A stretch of DNA of 64,000 nt from Roseobacter sp. GTDB taxonomy: Bacteria; Pseudomonadota; Alphaproteobacteria; Rhodobacterales; Rhodobacteraceae. Where the stretch lies: contig JAGXGZ010000053.1 in the NCBI GenBank assembly GCA_024636495.1, positions 31,009 through 95,008 of the forward strand, written 5' to 3'. Below are positions 1 to 7,865 of the stretch, one piece after another (positions within the stretch are counted from its first letter, which is position 1; every line of letters starts with the position of its first letter). The notes below the pieces were generated by a model. The model saw only the letters and a program-made list of their open reading frames with translations. It was not told the origin of the DNA and searched no databases. The translations under genes were made by a program, and so were the position numbers.

Positions 1-447
1 GCCAAAGGATGTTTCGGAAACGACAGCCTTTTCACCCGGACGGTATCCAGCTGATTCGCGGTAACTTTCTGTCGCATCGATATCGACGTCAAACATGTGG
101 ATCTTGTCGTAGCGCGCCGCAATTTCCCCCGTCGGATCAATCAGAAACGACCGGTTGGCAAAGCGGCCGTCGGCATCGTCTGTCCTAAGCCCAAGCGACC
201 CGATGAGCAGCCAGATCGCTTTTTCACGGGCCACGTCCCGTAATGCGGCAAGCGTGATATCCTCTTTCTCGGGCTGAAGCACCTCGTGCTGGTGGGCGCG
301 GCTGGTCGATACGCAGTTGGTCACCTCGGGGGTCAGCACAAAGTTGGCCCCTTGATCCGCTGCATCGCGTATCATCGCAACCGTGCCCACCAGATTGCGG
401 GCGGGATCATCCGTCACGTTCAGCTGGATCAGGGCAGCTTTCATCAT
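1..447 (-). CDS. Carbon-nitrogen hydrolase (nitrilase family), partial
   Basis: The start codon and about 149 N-terminal codons are in the window; the C-terminal part lies beyond base 1. The protein begins (M)MKAALIQLNVTDDP, typical of the Nit1/Nit2-like branch of the nitrilase superfamily, which hydrolyses amides such as deaminated glutathione or omega-amides. The catalytic Glu is in TPEVTNCV and the catalytic Lys in RYDKIHMFD; the nucleophilic Cys would be off the window. The start ATG overlaps the grxC stop as ATGA, so the gene is translationally coupled downstream of grxC. A link to glutathione repair would fit the glutaredoxin neighbour, but the exact substrate is inference. Confidence 0.88.
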   Translation of the reverse strand, partial: MMKAALIQLNVTDDPARNLVGTVAMIRDAADQGANFVLTPEVTNCVSTSRAHQHEVLQPEKEDITLAALRDVAREKAIWLLIGSLGLRTDDADGRFANRSFLIDPTGEIAARYDKIHMFDVDIDATESYRESAGYRPGEKAVVSETSFG

Positions 448-701
448 GCGGCCAACACTGCATCCAGCTTGCCCGCGCGTTCCAGCGCATAAAGATCATC
501 ACAGCCGCCCACATGCGTGTCGCCAATAAAGATCTGCGGCACGGTCCGGCCCCCATTAGCACGCTTGACCATTTCGGCTTTGCGCTCTGGCTGGGCCAAT
601 ACATCGACCTCGGAAAAGCTGACGCCTTTTTCGTTCAGCAAACGCTTTGCTGCATGGCAAAAACCGCAAAGCGGAGAGGTGTAAATCTCGACTGGTTTCA
701 T
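444..701 (-). CDS. grxC: Glutaredoxin 3 (GrxC)
   Basis: An 85-residue glutaredoxin that uses glutathione to reduce disulfides in the cytoplasm. The N-terminus MKPVEIYTSPLC leads into a redox motif CGFC at residues 12-15. The conserved TVPQIFI cis-proline segment and the GGCDDLYAL glutathione-binding segment follow. The ATG at 701 was chosen because it gives the normal family length; a longer upstream reading adds 35 unrelated residues. Its stop overlaps the start of the nitrilase gene by four bases. It lies 38 bases downstream of comF on the same strand, giving a comF-grxC-nitrilase operon. Confidence 0.95.
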   Translation of the reverse strand: MKPVEIYTSPLCGFCHAAKRLLNEKGVSFSEVDVLAQPERKAEMVKRANGGRTVPQIFIGDTHVGGCDDLYALERAGKLDAVLAA

Positions 702-739
702 GGCTGTGTCCTTGTTCACGAATTCACTTGAACACAGAC

Positions 740-1480
740 TTAAGTGTCTTTGGCAACTCTTGCCAGTGTAACGACGCGTATTGCGCCCGCCCCAGCCGCG
801 ATACACGCATATGCGGCAGCGGATAAAGTGGCACCAGACGTCATAACATCATCAACAAGTAGCACAGATCGGCCCTGCAAAAGCGTGATGCGCCGAGGGT
901 GGGCGGTGATCGCGTCTTGCAAAATCGCATACCGCTCAAGGCGCGTTTTCCCGTCAAGCGAAGGCGTTCGGCGTACCCGTTGCAGCAGATCAGGACAGCA
1001 TAACAAACCCGTCTCGCGTGCCAGCGCCTTGGCCAGCAACGCAGATTGATTATGCCGCCGCTTGGCCAACCGCAGCCAATGCAGCGGGATCGGCGCAATC
1101 AGCGTATCAGCGGGCAGAATGCCCGCAATGGCGCGTGACATCCAAAGGGCCGCAGGCTTGGCGATCTCTTGTCGGTCGCCGTGTTTAAGCGCGAGAACCA
1201 TCTTGCGACCCATATCGCTGTATAAAAGCGCCGACCGGCCCTGGACCCAAGGGGGCGGTGCTGCCTGGCAAGCATCGCAATGCGCTACCTCGCCCACCAC
1301 AGCGCCGGGCAGCGGTATGCCGCACCTGTCGCAAACGGTGCCGCCAATAAATGCGGTATCGCGCCAACACGGGCCACACAGACCAGCAGCATGATCGACC
1401 ATCGCCCCACAACACAGGCAGGCAGGCGGATAGATCAGCCCGGCCGCAGTGTGTAACGCAGTTTGTAACTGGGGCAGCAT
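740..1480 (-). CDS. comF: ComF family phosphoribosyltransferase-like protein
   Basis: A 246-residue ComF-type protein. The N-terminal part carries zinc-binding Cys pairs (YPPACLCCG, CGPC, CDRCG, CDAC). The C-terminal type I phosphoribosyltransferase fold has the PRPP loop VLLVDDVMTSGATLSAAA and the family motif KRRHNQSALLAKALA. ComF proteins are linked to DNA uptake in competent bacteria; the substrate is not settled. The ATG at 1480 was chosen because AAGG elements precede it and homologues start near this point; an upstream in-frame start would overlap the divergent gene. It leads the comF-grxC-nitrilase operon and is divergent from the methyltransferase, with only 18 bases between the start codons. 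Confidence 0.92.
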   Translation of the reverse strand: MLPQLQTALHTAAGLIYPPACLCCGAMVDHAAGLCGPCWRDTAFIGGTVCDRCGIPLPGAVVGEVAHCDACQAAPPPWVQGRSALLYSDMGRKMVLALKHGDRQEIAKPAALWMSRAIAGILPADTLIAPIPLHWLRLAKRRHNQSALLAKALARETGLLCCPDLLQRVRRTPSLDGKTRLERYAILQDAITAHPRRITLLQGRSVLLVDDVMTSGATLSAAAYACIAAGAGAIRVVTLARVAKDT

Positions 1481-1498
1481 GACCTTATTATTCCTTTT

Positions 1499-2317
1499 AT
1501 GAACACGCAAAACATCCTGACAGACATCACCGCCCTATCGCGCAACCGCCACCGCGCCAGCGATGACGGATTATTCCTGCACCGTACCGCGTTGGACGAG
1601 GTCGAGGATCGGCTGGGCTTGGTTAACAGGTCGTTTAAGAAACCAGCCATCGTGACGGGTTTCCCGCAGATTTGGGGCGGATTACGATCCGACGCAGTGA
1701 CTGTGCCAGATCGCGACATGTTGGAGCTTGATCAGACCGCACATGATCTGGTGATCCATGCACTGGGCCTGCATTGGGCAAATGACCCTGTCGGCCAGAT
1801 CATCCAGTCGCGCCGCGCGCTTGAGCCAGACGGGCTTTTCCTGTCGGTCAGCTTTGGCGGGCAAACCTTGCACGAACTACGCGCCTGCCTTGCGCAAGCC
1901 GAGGCGCAGATCACGGGCGGTTTATCGCCACGTGTCGCACCCATGGCTGAACTGCGGGATATTGGGGGGCTGCTGCAACGCGCGGGGCTTGCCCTGCCGG
2001 TCGCTGATTCCGTTACACTTAAGGCTGAGTATGACGATATCTGGCATCTGATGCGCGATCTGCGTGCGATGGGCGAAACCAACGCCCTGCACGCCCGACT
2101 GCGCAAGCCAACCCGTCGCGCGGTATTTCAATCGGCCGCGCAACTTTACCAAGATAACTTTAACTCCGACAACGGCCGCGTCACTGCAACATTCGAGATG
2201 TTCTTTCTGGCAGGCTGGGCCCCTGCGGACAGCCAGCCCAAACCCCTGCGCCCCGGATCAGCGCAACAGCGTCTGGCAGACGCCCTTGCCACGGTTGAAA
2301 AGCCGCTGAGCGATTGA
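1499..2317 (+). CDS. SAM-dependent methyltransferase-fold protein, NDUFAF5/BioC-like
   Basis: A 272-residue class I methyltransferase-fold protein resembling the alphaproteobacterial group related to mitochondrial NDUFAF5, which helps assemble respiratory complex I. The N-terminus (TALSRNRHRA, then FLHRTALDEVEDRL) and the central HALGLHWANDPVGQI and PDGLFLSVSFGG segments are characteristic. The usual glycine-rich SAM loop is weak: GFPQIWGG stands where the acidic GxGxG region would be. No clear ribosome-binding site precedes the ATG, and the comF start codon is only 18 bases upstream on the other strand. A role in complex I assembly is inferred from the family. Confidence 0.8.
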   Translation: MNTQNILTDITALSRNRHRASDDGLFLHRTALDEVEDRLGLVNRSFKKPAIVTGFPQIWGGLRSDAVTVPDRDMLELDQTAHDLVIHALGLHWANDPVGQIIQSRRALEPDGLFLSVSFGGQTLHELRACLAQAEAQITGGLSPRVAPMAELRDIGGLLQRAGLALPVADSVTLKAEYDDIWHLMRDLRAMGETNALHARLRKPTRRAVFQSAAQLYQDNFNSDNGRVTATFEMFFLAGWAPADSQPKPLRPGSAQQRLADALATVEKPLSD

Positions 2318-2370
2318 CGCGGCCCTCAAACCGTTTATCTCACGCCTAACTAAGCAAAAAGGAATGCCAG

Positions 2371-3417
2371 ATGATGCAGTCATGCCCAGCACACGCCCAG
2401 CCGGACCATCCAAAGGTACCGACACCCAAGGTGGGCATCCTGCTGGCCAACCTGGGCACGCCTGATAACTACGATTACTGGTCAATGCGCCGCTATTTGG
2501 GTGAATTCCTGTCAGATCGCCGGGTCATCGACTACAGTCCTTGGTTGTGGCAACCACTGTTGCAGCTGATCATTTTGACCAAACGCCCCTTTACCAGCGG
2601 TGCCGCGTACAAGTCGATCTGGAACGAAGAAGCAGGGGAAAGCCCGCTTGCAACCATCACCAAAGCGCAAACCGCGAAGGTTAAAGAGGCGATGCAGGCG
2701 CGGTATGGTGACGCAGTCATCGTCGATTATTGCATGCGATACGGCAATCCATCGACCAAATCCAAGGTTGCAGCATTAACGGCTGCAGGCTGCCAGAAGA
2801 TCCTGTTTTTTCCACTTTATCCCCATTACGCCGGGGCCACTTCGGCAACCGCCAACGATGCATTCTTTGCCGCATTGGCCAAGGAAAAATGGCAACCCGC
2901 AGCGCGGACGGTGCAGCCCTATTTTGACCGTCCCGACTATATCGATGCCTTGGCAAATTCGATCGAGCGGTCCTATGCGATGATGGAAACCAAACCGGAC
3001 AAGCTATTGTGTTCTTATCACGGCGTCCCAAAACGGTACTTGATGGAAGGTGACCCCTATCATTGCCAATGCCAGAAAACGACGCGCCTGTTGAAAGAGC
3101 GGTTGGGCTGGGATGACACACAGATCATGACGACGTTTCAGTCGAAATTCGGACCGGAGGAATGGCTGCAACCCTACACCGTAGAAGAGGTCGCGCGTCA
3201 GGCAGAAGCCGGCAATAAAAAGATTGCCGTTTGTGCGCCTGCTTTTTCAGCAGACTGCATCGAGACGCTGGAAGAGATCAACGAAGAGATCAAGGAAAGC
3301 TTTGAACATGCGGGCGGAGAGTCGTTCCATTACATCCCATGTCTGAACGACGACGAGATGCACATCAAAGCGTTATCAAACGTGATTGAAGAGAACCTTC
3401 AGGGCTGGATCGACTAG
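2371..3417 (+). CDS. hemH: Ferrochelatase
   Basis: A 348-residue protoheme ferro-lyase that inserts Fe2+ into protoporphyrin IX, the last step of heme synthesis. Family motifs are present: the N-terminal VGILLANLGTPD, the catalytic-His segment SYHGVPKRYL, the GDPYHCQCQKTT stretch and the C-terminal CAPAFSADCIETLEEI. AAAAAGGA precedes the start by a proper distance. A strong bidirectional terminator follows about 100 bases after the stop. The window also carries hemJ and hemW, which act just before ferrochelatase or on heme. Confidence 0.97.
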   Translation: MMQSCPAHAQPDHPKVPTPKVGILLANLGTPDNYDYWSMRRYLGEFLSDRRVIDYSPWLWQPLLQLIILTKRPFTSGAAYKSIWNEEAGESPLATITKAQTAKVKEAMQARYGDAVIVDYCMRYGNPSTKSKVAALTAAGCQKILFFPLYPHYAGATSATANDAFFAALAKEKWQPAARTVQPYFDRPDYIDALANSIERSYAMMETKPDKLLCSYHGVPKRYLMEGDPYHCQCQKTTRLLKERLGWDDTQIMTTFQSKFGPEEWLQPYTVEEVARQAEAGNKKIAVCAPAFSADCIETLEEINEEIKESFEHAGGESFHYIPCLNDDEMHIKALSNVIEENLQGWID

Positions 3418-3520
3418 ATCGACAGCGAAAGGTCAGTCTTAGCTCTTCGTGACTTCGCGCCCTTATTGAGGCGCAAGACAAAAGAGTTTCTTATGTATTT
3501 TTTCCATACAGAAGACATAA

Positions 3521-3549
3521 AAAAAGGCGGTGCAGAACACCGCCTTTTT
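3521..3549. terminator. Bidirectional rho-independent terminator after hemH
   Basis: A perfect 12-bp inverted repeat, AAAAAGGCGGTG / CACCGCCTTTTT, encloses a five-base loop (CAGAA). Each strand ends in a T-run after a GC-rich stem, so it can stop transcription from hemH on one side and from the small convergent gene at 3570-3752 on the other. Confidence 0.92.
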
Positions 3550-3569
3550 ATTCGAGTTGCTAGACTGAA

Positions 3570-3752
3570 TTAGTCTGCAGCAACAGCAGCAGCAACAACA
3601 ACGAGCAGCAGCAAAGGAATCAAAATACCCGAGGAAGAGCTTGTGGCTTCTTCAACAATTACGGGTGCTTCGATGATTGGATCTGCCAGCGAGCCAGCAA
3701 ATGCATTCGATGCAGCAGCTGTCAATGCAGCGGCGAGAACGAGTTTCTTCAT
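3570..3752 (-). CDS. Small secreted or membrane peptide, function unknown
   Basis: A 60-residue protein with a clear signal peptide (MKKLVLAAALTAAASNAFA), a short acidic linker (SLADPIIEAPVIVEE), a serine run and one very hydrophobic segment ILIPLLLLVVVAAAVAA ending in Asp. GGAGG precedes the ATG at 3752 by a good distance, so the short reading is the true start. It has its own terminator. The layout (cleaved signal, short loop, single membrane helix at the extreme C-terminus) suggests an inner-membrane peptide with its N-terminus in the periplasm. I recall similar short proteins in other Rhodobacteraceae but know no assigned function. The hemH terminator separates it from heme genes. Confidence 0.82.
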   Translation of the reverse strand: MKKLVLAAALTAAASNAFAGSLADPIIEAPVIVEEATSSSSGILIPLLLLVVVAAAVAAD

Positions 3753-3892
3753 AACATAACCTCCAGAAAAGGCGTGCCTCACAAGGTGATAGCACGCGCC
3801 CAAGACTTACCTCGTGAAACTTTCTAAACAGCATCTGCAGGCAAATGCAAACCCAGATTCAGCGTTTCCGCCGCACAATCGCCAGAATATCG

Positions 3893-4498
3893 TCAAATAA
3901 GCAACACTTGCGTGCCGACTTTGGTCAGGTCGAAAAGTTCAGCAATATGTTCATTGTAAAGGCCGATGCAGCCGTTCGACGAACGGCGCCCGATCTTGCG
4001 CGTGTCATGGGTGCCGTGGATGCGGTAATAGGTCCAGCTTAGGTACAGGGCGTGAGTACCAAGCGGGTTATCCGGGCCGGCTTCGATCACGGCTGGCCAT
4101 TCTGGGTTACGCTCCAGCATCGACGGTGTCGGGCGCCATGTCGGGCCAACAACCTTTTGGATAACGCTGGTGCGGCCGCGGCGCGTCAGCTCGGCTGTGA
4201 GCGGTACACTGGACGGATACAGTTTATAAACCGACTGATCTTCGGACCAATAGTGAACTGCGCGGCTATCGATATCCACCAAGACAGCGCCGTTCTTTGT
4301 ATTGGTAAAGTAAGGCTGCCATTCCAATGTCCGGAAACTTGATACATTGCGACGAACTGTTTCTGTCAGATCTCTTTCGGTCTCTGTTGTTCCGTCACCG
4401 TTTACGGTGCTTTGCGCAAGCGCTGGCGTCGCAAGTAATGCGGCACTTCCAGCAAGAAATGCCCGGCGCGAAGAGAGGTTGAACTTCTTATCAGACAT
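3893..4498 (-). CDS. L,D-transpeptidase (YkuD domain), Tat-type signal
   Basis: A 201-residue periplasmic L,D-transpeptidase that would make 3-3 peptidoglycan crosslinks or attach proteins to the wall. The N-terminus has a twin-arginine-like motif (SSRRAFLAG) followed by a hydrophobic stretch and an ALA-Q cleavage site. The YkuD catalytic motif is visible as H161 (RIHGTHD) and C177 (SSNGCIGL), with the usual 16-residue spacing. It is one of two L,D-transpeptidases here, flanking a CAP-domain lipoprotein on the opposite strand. Attachment of lipoproteins versus crosslinking cannot be told from sequence. Confidence 0.92.
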   Translation of the reverse strand: MSDKKFNLSSRRAFLAGSAALLATPALAQSTVNGDGTTETERDLTETVRRNVSSFRTLEWQPYFTNTKNGAVLVDIDSRAVHYWSEDQSVYKLYPSSVPLTAELTRRGRTSVIQKVVGPTWRPTPSMLERNPEWPAVIEAGPDNPLGTHALYLSWTYYRIHGTHDTRKIGRRSSNGCIGLYNEHIAELFDLTKVGTQVLLI

Positions 4499-4668
4499 TG
4501 AATGTCTCCTGAAAATAGCGAAAGCCTTTGGTTAGTAATGATATATGACCCGAAAGTCGCAGTTTCAAATCAAACCATCGTCAACAGGCATACTCACGCC
4601 GATGTGCGTTTGATCTGCAACGCTGGGCAGGATAAGGCTGCGAAAACCCAAATGCGTGGAGCTGCGCC

Positions 4669-5178
4669 ATGATCCGACTTCTTTCCATCCTTGTTGCCCT
4701 GACAATTGCGTTGACGGCGTGCGCACCTACCCCCTCAACAATGGGCACAGATGGCAAAGCTTTGCCGCGCGCTTACAAAATCAGCAGAGCAGATTCAGGC
4801 AAGCTTCAGTTCCGTATGCTTGATTCTGTAAACGCTTTGCGCGGGGCATCGGGCATGGCGCAGGTTCAGCTGGATGCAAACCTGAACGCCGCCGCTGCAA
4901 CCCATTCCCGCGATATGGCCAACCAGAACCGGCCTTGGCACTTCGGCTCTGACGGGTCGTCCCCCGTCGATCGCATTCAGCGCGTCGGTTACACCGGTTC
5001 GCTTGTTGGCGAAGTAATCTCGGAAACATACGAGACAGAGCTGGAAACCCTAGCCGCCTGGATGGAACAGCCTGACACACGCCGGATAATTATGGCATCT
5101 GACGCAACGAACATGGGCTTTTCGTGGTATCAGGAAAGCAACGGCAAGATCTGGTGGACAATGGTGTTGGGCAAGTAA
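4669..5178 (+). CDS. CAP-domain (SCP/PR1-like) lipoprotein
   Basis: A 169-residue putative lipoprotein. The signal peptide ends in the lipobox LTAC, with the modified Cys at residue 18. The rest is a bacterial CAP domain: LDSVNALRGASGMAQVQLDANLNAAAATHSRDMA is the typical first helix and His motif, followed by NRPWHFGSDGSSPVDRIQRVGY and a final NMGFSWYQ...WWTMVLG strand. Bacterial CAP proteins lie in the envelope; their biochemical role is mostly unknown. It sits between two minus-strand L,D-transpeptidases, which suggests a cell-wall related job. Confidence 0.87.
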   Translation: MIRLLSILVALTIALTACAPTPSTMGTDGKALPRAYKISRADSGKLQFRMLDSVNALRGASGMAQVQLDANLNAAAATHSRDMANQNRPWHFGSDGSSPVDRIQRVGYTGSLVGEVISETYETELETLAAWMEQPDTRRIIMASDATNMGFSWYQESNGKIWWTMVLGK

Positions 5179-5216
5179 CCGTTCAGGCTACTTGGCACCA
5201 ATTCTTCAACTGATAT

Positions 5217-5717
5217 TTACGGGTTTAAAGCGATGGGCGTACCATCACCAACCATCGCGTAGATATCTTCGATTTCCTTGTTAGAGACTGCAATACAGCC
5301 CCAGGTCCAATCGTCACGGTTCTTATCCTTGGCGGTTTTCTGACCATGAATAAAGATGTCGCCACCGGGCTTTTTCTCAAGGGCTGCGGCGATTGCCCGA
5401 TCTTTTTCGTTCGGATACGAGATCCCTAACGACAGGTGGAACTTGCTGTTAGGATTGCGGCGGTCAATCAAATACAGCCCTTCGGGCGTCTTGCCGTCAC
5501 CCTCGTGCACTTTGTGGCCAACAGGTGCAAAGCCCAGCTTGAAATTATAGGATTCAAGTACCCGATCCTTGTGCATCAAGAACATCCGGCGGTCCGCCTT
5601 GTTCACGATCACATAGGTAACTTCGGGGCCATTATACCGTTTGAACTTACTATCACCTGCACACCCGGCAAGGGCCACAAGCGCTGTGCCGCCCAAGATT
5701 AGATTTCTGCGTTTCAT
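5217..5717 (-). CDS. L,D-transpeptidase lipoprotein (YkuD domain)
   Basis: A 166-residue protein with a lipoprotein signal (MKRRNLILGG, lipobox LAGC, Cys19) and a YkuD domain. Catalytic residues are H124 (IFIHGQK) and C141 (WTWGCIAVS). This shorter, YafK-like form differs from the Tat-signal enzyme at 3893-4498, so the two are probably not recent duplicates. The ATG at 5717 was preferred because it puts the positively charged n-region right at the start; an upstream reading adds 18 charged residues. It lies 84 bases downstream of the sodium-channel gene on the same strand. Confidence 0.9.
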   Translation of the reverse strand: MKRRNLILGGTALVALAGCAGDSKFKRYNGPEVTYVIVNKADRRMFLMHKDRVLESYNFKLGFAPVGHKVHEGDGKTPEGLYLIDRRNPNSKFHLSLGISYPNEKDRAIAAALEKKPGGDIFIHGQKTAKDKNRDDWTWGCIAVSNKEIEDIYAMVGDGTPIALNP

Positions 5718-5801
5718 CAAGATGCCTCGTCTTGCCATGGCCTTTTCGACCTTATCAGCTTCGGTTAGCATGTAGCAAAAATTTTGACGGTCAAAAAGAC
5801 G

Positions 5802-6575
5802 TTACTGTCGGGATTTTTCCAACAACTGCTTCTCGATCGCTTCAAGTTTGCGCATCACCTCTTCGCGGTAAAGATCTGTGCGCTCAACTTCCTCGGCGTT
5901 ATGCGCGTCTTGCATAGAGTTAACGATAAGACCCACCAAAAGGTTTACCACCGCGAAAGTGGTTACGAGTATGAAGGGTAAAAAGAACATCCACGCATAT
6001 GGATAAATCTCCATCACGGGGCGCACGATTCCCATGGACCAGCTTTCCAGCGTCATGATCTGAAACAGCGAATAAGCACTTGATGGAAGCGACCCAAACC
6101 ACTCAGGGAAATCGCTACCGAACAGTTTGGTGGCGATAACGGACCCGATATAAAAGATGATGGTCATCAGCAAAAACACCGACCCCATGCCGGGCAGCGC
6201 GGTAACAAAACCTTCGACCACGCGACGCAGGCTGGGAGCGACGGAAATAACCCGCAAAACCCGCAGGATACGCAGCGCCCGCAAGACAGAGAGCCCCTGA
6301 ACAGCAGGCACCAACGCTATCGCCACCACCGTAAAATCGAATACATTCCAGCCGTTGCAGAAAAATCCTGTGCCACGCCCAATAATTTTAAGTGTAATTT
6401 CGATAATGAAGATGCTTAGGCAAACACTATCCAGAAACAGGATTATCGGCCCATAACGCGCCATGATTTCCGGTGATGTTTCCATCCCCAACAACACCGC
6501 GTTAAAAAGAATCACGCCAATGATAAAATTACTGACGGCGCGGCCTTCGACCCAGGTATTCAGACGTTCGCGCAT
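5802..6575 (-). CDS. Bacterial voltage-gated sodium channel (NaChBac/NavAb type)
   Basis: A 257-residue single-domain six-helix channel that would form a homotetramer. S1-S3 occupy about residues 15-90. S4 carries regularly spaced arginines (R99, R102, R105, R108) in LRALRILRVLRV, the voltage sensor. The pore loop contains the selectivity filter TLESWSM at residues 175-181, the same as recalled for NavAb and close to NaChBac TLESWAS, which marks Na+ selectivity. S6 is at about 198-220, followed by a charged C-terminal helix likely to form the four-helix coiled coil. It starts 12 bases after the methyltransferase gene and is part of a long minus-strand run. Such channels influence motility and pH responses in alkaliphilic and marine bacteria. 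Confidence 0.95.
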   Translation of the reverse strand: MRERLNTWVEGRAVSNFIIGVILFNAVLLGMETSPEIMARYGPIILFLDSVCLSIFIIEITLKIIGRGTGFFCNGWNVFDFTVVAIALVPAVQGLSVLRALRILRVLRVISVAPSLRRVVEGFVTALPGMGSVFLLMTIIFYIGSVIATKLFGSDFPEWFGSLPSSAYSLFQIMTLESWSMGIVRPVMEIYPYAWMFFLPFILVTTFAVVNLLVGLIVNSMQDAHNAEEVERTDLYREEVMRKLEAIEKQLLEKSRQ

Positions 6576-6587
6576 GAATGTGCTGCC

Positions 6588-7826
6588 TTAGTTACGTTTG
6601 CGTTTGACTTCGGGTGCGGTGAACTGCGCCGCAAGCTCCACATGGGATGACCAACGGAACTGGTCAACGACCTGCACCCAATTGAGCGTATATCCCGCGC
6701 CGATCAAGACCGCCGCGTCGCGCGCAAACGTCACCGGATTGCACGACACATAGGCCACAATCGGCGGCATCGCTTTCACGATTTCGGCGATTTGCGCCTC
6801 TGCCCCGGCACGGGGCGGGTCCAACACAACAGCGTCTGTCTTCGCCAGCTCATCGGGCAACAATGGCCGACGATAAAGGTCGCGCGTCTCGAACGTGACG
6901 GGCTTGAGCCCCTGCGCCATGCGCCACCCGTGATCCAACGCCGATGTCATACCTGCGTCACCCTCGACCGCGTGAACTTCGGCTTTTTCCGCCAAAGGAA
7001 GGCTGAACGTGCCACAGCCAGCAAAGAGGTCAATAACATGCTTTGCACCGCCAACCGCATCGCGCACAGCGGTGACCAATGACGCCTCGCCTTGTGGTGT
7101 CGCCTGTAGGAAGGTACCGGGCGGCGGCGTCACCTTGGCACCGCCAAAACGCTGAACAGGCGGGGTGCGCATCGCAATGACGTCGCCGTCCCACGTCAGG
7201 CGCGCAAGGCCAAGACTGTCGCACAGATGCGCCAGTTCCTGCCGCAAAGGCCCGTCCAGCGGCTTGCCGTTTTGAACCGAAATATCCAGACCCGCACGCG
7301 ATGTCGTGACTGTAACCGCCAAAGCCGCCTTGCGACTTGTCCCCGCAATCGCCAAGCGTTCGGCGATGGGAATTGCGGCCATCACAGCAGGGTCCAGCAA
7401 CTGGCAGCCCGGAATTTCGATCACGACGTCCGACCCGCGCCCGTGAAACCCGACCATCGCACCCTTTTTCGTGCGTTTCGCAGCAAAGGTGGCACGGCGG
7501 CGCGACTGCGCTGGAGATGTCTGGATCGGTTTGAAAACAGTCTCTATCCCGTGGGCATCAAGTGACTGCTTGACCACAGCCAGCTTGAAATCAGCAACGA
7601 AATCATCCGATGCGTGTTGCAACTGGCAGCCACCGCAAGCTTTGAAATGCCGACAGGGGGCGGCCACGCGGTTTTCCGATGGCTTTACGATGCGGATGTC
7701 GGTCAGCGCTTGCCCATCGGGCACGCCGGTGACCACCTCATCCGGAAGGGTCATGGGGGCAAAAAGCGGGCCAGCGGCAATGCCGTCGCCCAAGTGACCA
7801 AGTCGTTGGATTACATATTCTGTCAT
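6588..7826 (-). CDS. 23S rRNA (uracil-C5)-methyltransferase, RlmD/RumA type
   Basis: A 412-residue TrmA/RumA-family enzyme that transfers a methyl group from SAM to C5 of a uridine in 23S rRNA. Iron-sulfur ligands are visible: C58, C64, C67 (CRHFKACGGC) and C141 (IPGCQLL). The SAM loop DLFAGCGTF is at 266-274, DPPRAG at 336-341 and the catalytic Cys in VSCNP at 362. The ATG at 7826 gives the common N-terminus MTEYVIQRLGHLGDG. Whether it modifies U1939, U747 or both cannot be decided here. It follows the ABC exporter genes by 39 bases. Confidence 0.92.
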   Translation of the reverse strand: MTEYVIQRLGHLGDGIAAGPLFAPMTLPDEVVTGVPDGQALTDIRIVKPSENRVAAPCRHFKACGGCQLQHASDDFVADFKLAVVKQSLDAHGIETVFKPIQTSPAQSRRRATFAAKRTKKGAMVGFHGRGSDVVIEIPGCQLLDPAVMAAIPIAERLAIAGTSRKAALAVTVTTSRAGLDISVQNGKPLDGPLRQELAHLCDSLGLARLTWDGDVIAMRTPPVQRFGGAKVTPPPGTFLQATPQGEASLVTAVRDAVGGAKHVIDLFAGCGTFSLPLAEKAEVHAVEGDAGMTSALDHGWRMAQGLKPVTFETRDLYRRPLLPDELAKTDAVVLDPPRAGAEAQIAEIVKAMPPIVAYVSCNPVTFARDAAVLIGAGYTLNWVQVVDQFRWSSHVELAAQFTAPEVKRKRN

Positions 7827-7865
7827 GCACCGCGCATAGCGCGAAGCAGCCCCCAGCAAAAGCCC

